From positions 2,396-8,792 of the forward strand of contig DARQ01000104.1 of the NCBI GenBank assembly GCA_002503395.1: 6,397 nt of DNA, given 5' to 3'. Below the pieces are notes generated by a model. That model had not been told where the DNA came from. It did not search any database and saw only the letters and a program-made list of their open reading frames with translations. This document shows positions 1 to 3,736 of this stretch, one piece after another; the first letter of the stretch is position 1, and every line of letters begins with the position of its first letter. The position numbers were made by a program, and so were the translations under genes. The DNA is from Euryarchaeota archaeon UBA60 (GTDB taxonomy: Archaea; Thermoplasmatota; Poseidoniia; Poseidoniales; Poseidoniaceae).

Positions 1-429
1 TATGCCGCGAGTGAACTTATCGACGTCTCGACCAAACTCGCTTACGCAATGAACGTCCCGCATTCAGTAATTGGAACTACGCTGACCGCAATCGGAACTT
101 CTCTCCCTGAATTGGTGGTTGGCCTGATGGCCGCCAAGCGCTCGCAAGGGGTGGCAATCGGTACTCTCATCGGCTCAAATATCACCGACCCATTGTTGTC
201 GATCGGTCTTGCCGCAGCTATTAGACCAATGGTTCTGGCCGAGCCCAGTGGTTTGATACTCAATGTAATCGCGCCGGTGACGATTCTGGCTGTGTCTCTA
301 TGCCTGCTATTCATGTATACGGGTTTCCACTTCGACCGCCGTGAAGGCGTCATCCTCTGTGGATTCTATATGCTGTTCATGCTACTCCTCTATTTGTTAG
401 ACCAAGGAACTCTCGACCCTTGGTGGTAA
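1..429 (+). CDS. Sodium/calcium exchanger family membrane protein (CaCA), 5'-truncated
   Basis: This is an inner-membrane antiporter of the Ca2+:cation (CaCA) superfamily, expected to move Ca2+ or a similar cation against Na+, H+ or K+. The reading frame is open from base 1, so the start lies outside the window and 142 C-terminal residues are visible. They contain the second alpha repeat: the stretch TAIGTSLPE at about residues 29-37, followed by IGTLIGSNITDPLL at about 53-66, where the helix carrying GTSLPE and the helix carrying GSN form the ion site. Two more hydrophobic segments follow (about 87-107 and 117-133), and the protein ends in a short LDPWW tail. This is the usual end of the ten-helix fold, so roughly the first half, including alpha repeat 1, is missing only because of the window edge. 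Family assignment is firm, but the transported ions cannot be told. The next gene starts 60 bases downstream. Confidence 0.88.
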   Translation, partial: YAASELIDVSTKLAYAMNVPHSVIGTTLTAIGTSLPELVVGLMAAKRSQGVAIGTLIGSNITDPLLSIGLAAAIRPMVLAEPSGLILNVIAPVTILAVSLCLLFMYTGFHFDRREGVILCGFYMLFMLLLYLLDQGTLDPWW

Positions 430-489
430 TCGGTAATTCCTCATTTCGATTTAGGCAATGCTCATGACTACGAGTGGTGTGAGCGAAGC

Positions 490-1638
490 ATGGTCGACCT
501 CGCCATGTCTGAGATACAGGTGATGCTGCGCGATTTGGCGATGGAATTCGTCGCCGCGGAGATTCGCCCGCATGCGGCAGAGTGGGATGAGAAATCTGAT
601 TATCCGGTTGATACCATCAGGGCTGCCAATGAATTGGGTTTGCTCAACCTCCACATCCCCGAGGATTATGGTGGTGCAGGATTGGGATGTATGGAAGAGG
701 TAGTAGTCAACGAAGCTCTGGGTTGGGGAGATCCTGGGTTCGCCACCGCCGCCTATGCAACTTCGCTCGCATGTGCGCCGCTGATAACCGGTGGAACCGA
801 TGAACAGAAGGAACTATTTCTGCGCCGAGTCAGTGAGCAGGGGAGTTTGGCCTCCTATGCGATAACCGAGCCCGGGGCCGGCTCCGACGTTCAGGGGATA
901 AAGACCCGAGCAATTGCCGACGGTGATGAATACGTCATCAATGGTTCAAAGATGTTCATCACCGGCGCAGGTCATGCCGATTGGTTCTTCGTCCTCGGTT
1001 ATACCGACCCGACTGCAGGATACAAGGGAATGTCCGGATTCATCGTCGAGGCTGACCGCGCCGGGGTGGAGTTGGGCAAGAAGGAATCAAACATGGGGCA
1101 ACGTTGCTCGGATACCCGCGCCGTAACCTTCAGCGATGTGCGAATACCCGAAAGCAATATCGTCGGTGGTACTGATGGTGCCGGGTGGTTCAATGCGATG
1201 GCTGCATTTGACCTGAGTCGGCCGAATATCGCCGCCCACGCGGTAGGCATCGCGCAATCCGCCTACGAGCACGCATTGCAATATGCCGATGAGCGGCAAA
1301 CCTTCGGCAAGAAACTGCACCAACATCAAGCATTGCAATTCATGCTCGCTGATATGAAAACCAAGATTGAAGCGGCTCGGTTATTGACTTGGAAAGCCGC
1401 CTTCCTAGCCGATGCAGGCGAGAAGAATACCGAGGCTGCGGCGCATGCCAAACGCTTCGCCGCCGATACCGCGATGGAAGTGACTACCGATGCGGTGCAG
1501 ATTTTCGGCGGCTATGGATATTCGGAGGAATATCCGGTGGCGCGCTTGATGCGCGGTGCCAAGGTCATCCAGATTTACGAGGGCAGCAGTCAGATTCAGC
1601 GGATGATAATCGGTCGAGAAATCACTCGCAATCTGTGA
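490..1638 (+). CDS. Acyl-CoA dehydrogenase, MCAD-like
   Basis: This is an FAD-dependent acyl-CoA dehydrogenase that introduces the alpha-beta double bond into an acyl-CoA and passes electrons to an electron-transfer flavoprotein, as in fatty-acid or branched-chain acyl oxidation in the cytoplasm. It has 382 residues, the normal family length. Visible landmarks are the N-terminal helical domain (1-120); the first family signature AITEPGAGSDVQG (124-136); the beta-domain block NMGQRCSDTR (201-210); the C-terminal helical domain with FDLSRP (240-245) and DERQTFGK (267-274); GGYGYSEEYP (340-349); and QIYEGSSQIQR (361-371). E364 aligns with the catalytic base of MCAD. The wording is strikingly close to mammalian/bacterial MCAD, although chain-length preference cannot be read from sequence. 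In the segment LMRGAK (353-358) a Gly replaces the Asp normally found in LMRDAK. ATG 490 is the first ATG after the in-frame stop of the preceding gene, and LAMSEIQ matches the family's usual N-terminus. No Shine-Dalgarno is seen. The mocA-like gene follows after 12 bases, so co-transcription is likely. Confidence 0.95.
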   Translation: MVDLAMSEIQVMLRDLAMEFVAAEIRPHAAEWDEKSDYPVDTIRAANELGLLNLHIPEDYGGAGLGCMEEVVVNEALGWGDPGFATAAYATSLACAPLITGGTDEQKELFLRRVSEQGSLASYAITEPGAGSDVQGIKTRAIADGDEYVINGSKMFITGAGHADWFFVLGYTDPTAGYKGMSGFIVEADRAGVELGKKESNMGQRCSDTRAVTFSDVRIPESNIVGGTDGAGWFNAMAAFDLSRPNIAAHAVGIAQSAYEHALQYADERQTFGKKLHQHQALQFMLADMKTKIEAARLLTWKAAFLADAGEKNTEAAAHAKRFAADTAMEVTTDAVQIFGGYGYSEEYPVARLMRGAKVIQIYEGSSQIQRMIIGREITRNL

Positions 1639-1650
1639 TTCGGTGTTGTG

Positions 1651-2247
1651 ATGTCGAAAGCGATTCCAGCAATCATATTAGCCGCTGGAGCGAGTCGGCG
1701 ACTCGGCGAGGATAAGGCCCTGCTCGAGGTCGCAGGCAATCCTTTGGTCGTACTGGTGGCGCAGAGATTGTCTGCGGCCGGATGTACCCCAATCGTAATC
1801 GTTACCCGGGCTGAATTGGCATTTGCTTGCCTAGGTGCGGCACCCGAATGCAAAGTTGCGATTAACAAATCTCCCCAAGAAGGGAGGACCGGGAGTATCC
1901 AAGTCGGGCTTCTGGCATTGGGCGAAGATAACGGCCGCTTACCGAAAGCGGTTTTGATAGTCCCTCTCGACCGTCCCGGATGGTCGATGTCGACCTTGGA
2001 AAAAGTGGTCAATACAGAGGGTTGTGTTTGCCCTGAGAAGGATGGTCGGGGTGGTCATCCCCTGCGTATCAGTGGCACAGAGGTTAAGGCAATAATGGCC
2101 GCTCCCAGTGACACTTCGTTGCGGCAATTAACCAAACCACAGCGCATTCTGGTCGAAGATGAATTCCTTCACCTGAATATCGACACCCCCGAAGATATGG
2201 TGGAACTCGAGCGCTGGGCGAGCCAGTCCGACGGTTTATCTCGGTAA
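1651..2247 (+). CDS. mocA: MocA/MobA-like molybdenum cofactor nucleotidyltransferase
   Basis: This is a small Rossmann-type NTP transferase (198 residues from this start), most like MocA, which transfers CMP from CTP to molybdopterin to give the cytosine-dinucleotide cofactor of xanthine dehydrogenase/CO dehydrogenase-type enzymes. The N-terminal nucleotide loop reads IILAAGASRRLGEDKALL (8-25). LAAG rather than LAGG is typical of CTP-using MocA as against GTP-using MobA. Further landmarks are GRTGSIQVGL (78-87), the metal-binding segment VPLDRP (104-109, usually DQP), GRGGHPLRI (132-140) and NIDTPEDM (176-183), all in the expected order and spacing. ATG 1651 is chosen; a GTG directly before it at 1648 would add one residue. 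The gene starts 12 bases after the acyl-CoA dehydrogenase stop and ends 16 bases before xdhC, its functional partner. The MobA-like superfamily is certain. The CTP/molybdopterin specificity is inferred from LAAG plus the XdhC neighbour; a sugar- or other cofactor-nucleotidyltransferase is the main alternative. Confidence 0.85.
   Translation: MSKAIPAIILAAGASRRLGEDKALLEVAGNPLVVLVAQRLSAAGCTPIVIVTRAELAFACLGAAPECKVAINKSPQEGRTGSIQVGLLALGEDNGRLPKAVLIVPLDRPGWSMSTLEKVVNTEGCVCPEKDGRGGHPLRISGTEVKAIMAAPSDTSLRQLTKPQRILVEDEFLHLNIDTPEDMVELERWASQSDGLSR
2235..2239 (+). promoter_or_regulatory. Candidate archaeal TATA box for xdhC
   Basis: The string TTTAT lies 25-29 bases before the xdhC ATG, inside the last codons of the mocA-like gene (it uses a TTA leucine codon). 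If the organism is an archaeon making leaderless mRNAs, this is the right place for the TATA box, and xdhC could be transcribed on its own as well as from an upstream promoter. No purine-rich BRE is clear upstream of it. A five-base match is weak evidence by itself; the support comes from the similar box before orn. Confidence 0.3.
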
Positions 2248-2263
2248 TCTGCATCGCCCTTTC

Positions 2264-3118
2264 ATGACCCAGCGGGTGCTCGATTGGATTGGCCAGCGCC
2301 TTTCGGCTGGCTTACGGGTAGCCAGCGCTACCGTGCTTTCCGCCAAGGGTTCGGTTCCCGGCAAGCCGGGAGCGAAGTTGGCACTTACCGATGTCGATGA
2401 CCGCTACGGCACCATTGGCGGGGCTGGATTGGAGATGAAGGTCATAGAACGTCTAGTCGAACTTCTCAACTCAGAGGTTTCGGGGGGTGAAGTCATCACC
2501 TACGGCTTGAACAAGGGGGCTAAGGGCTATGAGGTCACAGCCCTGGACAGCCTTTGTGGGGGACAGGTGACGTTGTCGTTGGAAGTCGTGGAACCGATGC
2601 CGCATCTGTTGTTGATGGGTGGAGGTCATGTCGCCGCCGCAATCGCCGATGTCTGCACTAATATGGGCTGGGACCACAGTGTCCAAGATACCCGTGAAAC
2701 CTATGCAGGAGCCGAGGCATTTCCCTCAGCGCGCGAGCATCACGCCAATAGCGTCAGCGAATTCTTTGCCGGTGAGGATTGCGATAGTATCTCACGTTTC
2801 AGTAATATCCTACTACTCGGACATGACTGGTCCGAGGATGAGGAACGTCTGGCAAGCCTTCTCGCCATCGCCGACCCACAGCGAGGACGGCCACAAATAG
2901 GGGTCATCGGCAGTCGCTCAAAGTGGCAGGCCTATGCCGCCACCTGCGGTGAAAAGGGCATCGAGCAATCGCTGATCGATTCAGTTCAATGTCCGATTGG
3001 GTTGGCGATTGGTGCCGAATCGCCCGAAGAGATAGCCATTGCAGTAGTCGGCCAGATTATCGCCGATAGGAAGGGAGTCGACCCGAGTAAGGGCTCATGG
3101 CGAGATACAATTTCTTGA
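2264..3118 (+). CDS. xdhC: XdhC/CoxI-family molybdoenzyme maturation factor
   Basis: XdhC-type proteins bind the mature molybdenum cofactor, protect it, promote its sulfuration and deliver it to xanthine dehydrogenase or related molybdenum hydroxylases. They are chaperones and not subunits of the final enzyme. The 284 residues show both expected domains. The N-terminal XdhC/CoxI domain contains GSVPGKPGAK (29-38), GTIGGAGLE (49-57) and the CGG motif (98-100). The C-terminal Rossmann-like domain contains LLLMGGGHVAAAIA (115-128), LLLGHDWSEDE (183-193), GVIGSRSK (213-220) and the closing signature PIGLAIGAESPEEIA (244-258). Length and motif order are normal, so the gene looks intact. The start ATG 2264 places the first helix correctly and is 16 bases after the mocA-like stop. 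The pairing with a MocA-like transferase fits the known grouping of these two functions, but the client enzyme is not in the window. The gene ends 5 bases from the convergent orn. Confidence 0.93.
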   Translation: MTQRVLDWIGQRLSAGLRVASATVLSAKGSVPGKPGAKLALTDVDDRYGTIGGAGLEMKVIERLVELLNSEVSGGEVITYGLNKGAKGYEVTALDSLCGGQVTLSLEVVEPMPHLLLMGGGHVAAAIADVCTNMGWDHSVQDTRETYAGAEAFPSAREHHANSVSEFFAGEDCDSISRFSNILLLGHDWSEDEERLASLLAIADPQRGRPQIGVIGSRSKWQAYAATCGEKGIEQSLIDSVQCPIGLAIGAESPEEIAIAVVGQIIADRKGVDPSKGSWRDTIS

Positions 3119-3123
3119 AGCGG

Positions 3124-3131
3124 TTATTTTT
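3124..3131 (+). terminator. Possible T-tract terminator after xdhC
   Basis: The + strand reads TTATTTTT starting 6 bases past the xdhC stop, within the last codons of the opposing orn gene. Archaeal transcription often ends at such oligo-T runs without a hairpin. A small TTTTT-CACG-AAAAA inverted repeat (3127-3140) overlaps it but has only A:T pairs, so a bacterial intrinsic terminator is unlikely. No matching T-run is seen beyond the orn stop in the other direction. Confidence 0.3.
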
Positions 3132-3669
3132 CACGAAAAACCTGTTGGCGGTAATAACGCAATTCGGCGACCGATTCCAAGATGTCATCCAAGGCTAGAT
3201 GCGAGCCTTGTTTGTGGTAGCGATCTAACTCGGGATACCAACGCTTTGCCAATTCCTTGATGGTCGAGACATCGACCATTCGGTAGTGCAGGTGCTCGAC
3301 CACCTCGGGCATCTCCTTCTCCATGAATTTACGGTCGTTCCAGACGCTATTTCCACATAATGGGGAAACACCAGCCTCAACATATTCGGCGATGAAGGCC
3401 AGAGTTTGACGTCCTGCTTCAGCGTGGTCAATCGTGCTTGCCTTGACCCGTTCAACCAAACCACTGCGGGTGTGGTGGGTGGTATTCCAGTCATCCATGG
3501 CATCGAGTAATTCATCGGCGACATTTATCGCCAGATTCGGGCCTTCGGCGATGATATTCAACTCGCCATCGGTGATGATGGTGGCGATTTCGATAATCGA
3601 ACAGGTCTCGATATCCAGTCCGGTCATCTCCAAGTCGATCCAAACCATCAGGTCATTGCTCTCGCCCAT
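3124..3669 (-). CDS. orn: Oligoribonuclease (DEDDh 3'-5' exonuclease)
   Basis: Orn degrades 2-5 nt RNA fragments to mononucleotides as the last step of RNA turnover; in bacteria it also clears pGpG, the product of cyclic-di-GMP breakdown. From the chosen ATG at 3669 the protein has 181 residues, the same length as E. coli Orn, and it can be aligned over its full length from memory of that protein. The DEDDh catalytic set is complete: D12 and E14 in VWIDLEMTGLD, D112 in NSVWNDRKFM, H157 and D162 in KQGSHLALDDI. Other family blocks are IIEIATIITD (25-34), MDDWN (58-62), SGLVERVKAS (69-78), VDVSTIKELAKRW (132-144) and ESVAELRYYR (165-174). The frame stays open upstream to an ATG at 3756 that would add 29 residues and overlap the preceding gene; those residues have no counterpart in the family, so the shorter start is preferred. 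It lies 67 bases downstream of the membrane-protein stop on the same strand and has its own possible TATA box. Intact and confidently identified. Confidence 0.96.
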   Translation of the reverse strand: MGESNDLMVWIDLEMTGLDIETCSIIEIATIITDGELNIIAEGPNLAINVADELLDAMDDWNTTHHTRSGLVERVKASTIDHAEAGRQTLAFIAEYVEAGVSPLCGNSVWNDRKFMEKEMPEVVEHLHYRMVDVSTIKELAKRWYPELDRYHKQGSHLALDDILESVAELRYYRQQVFREK

Positions 3670-3693
3670 ATCCGCTGGGCCTTGCCGACGTCC

Positions 3694-3699
3694 CATAAA
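3694..3699 (-). promoter_or_regulatory. Candidate archaeal TATA box for orn
   Basis: Read on the - strand, TTTATG lies 25-30 bases before the chosen orn ATG (3669), in the 67-base gap after the membrane-protein gene. This matches the position of a TATA box for a leaderless archaeal transcript, almost the same spacing as the TTTAT before xdhC. It also favours the 3669 start over the upstream ATG at 3756, which would lie before the promoter. Short motif, so low confidence. Confidence 0.3.
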
Positions 3700-3736
3700 C
3701 AACCGCCTCAATACACAGGCCAATGCCTTGCCCGAC

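Noticed and set aside
430..489. Promoter or small gene in the 60-base gap before the acyl-CoA dehydrogenase.
   Set aside because: There is a GATTTAGG at 448-455, but it is about 38 bases before the ATG, not at the spacing seen for the other two boxes. No ribosome-binding site, hairpin or open frame stands out.
1596..2012. A 138-codon open frame on the - strand.
   Set aside because: It is antisense to the end of the acyl-CoA dehydrogenase and to the mocA-like gene, whose motifs are unmistakable; the shadow translation shows no recognisable motif.
3127..3140. Inverted repeat TTTTT-CACG-AAAAA as an intrinsic hairpin terminator.
   Set aside because: The stem has five A:T pairs only and is formed by the last orn codons; too weak for a hairpin terminator. 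Only the T-run itself is kept, at low confidence.
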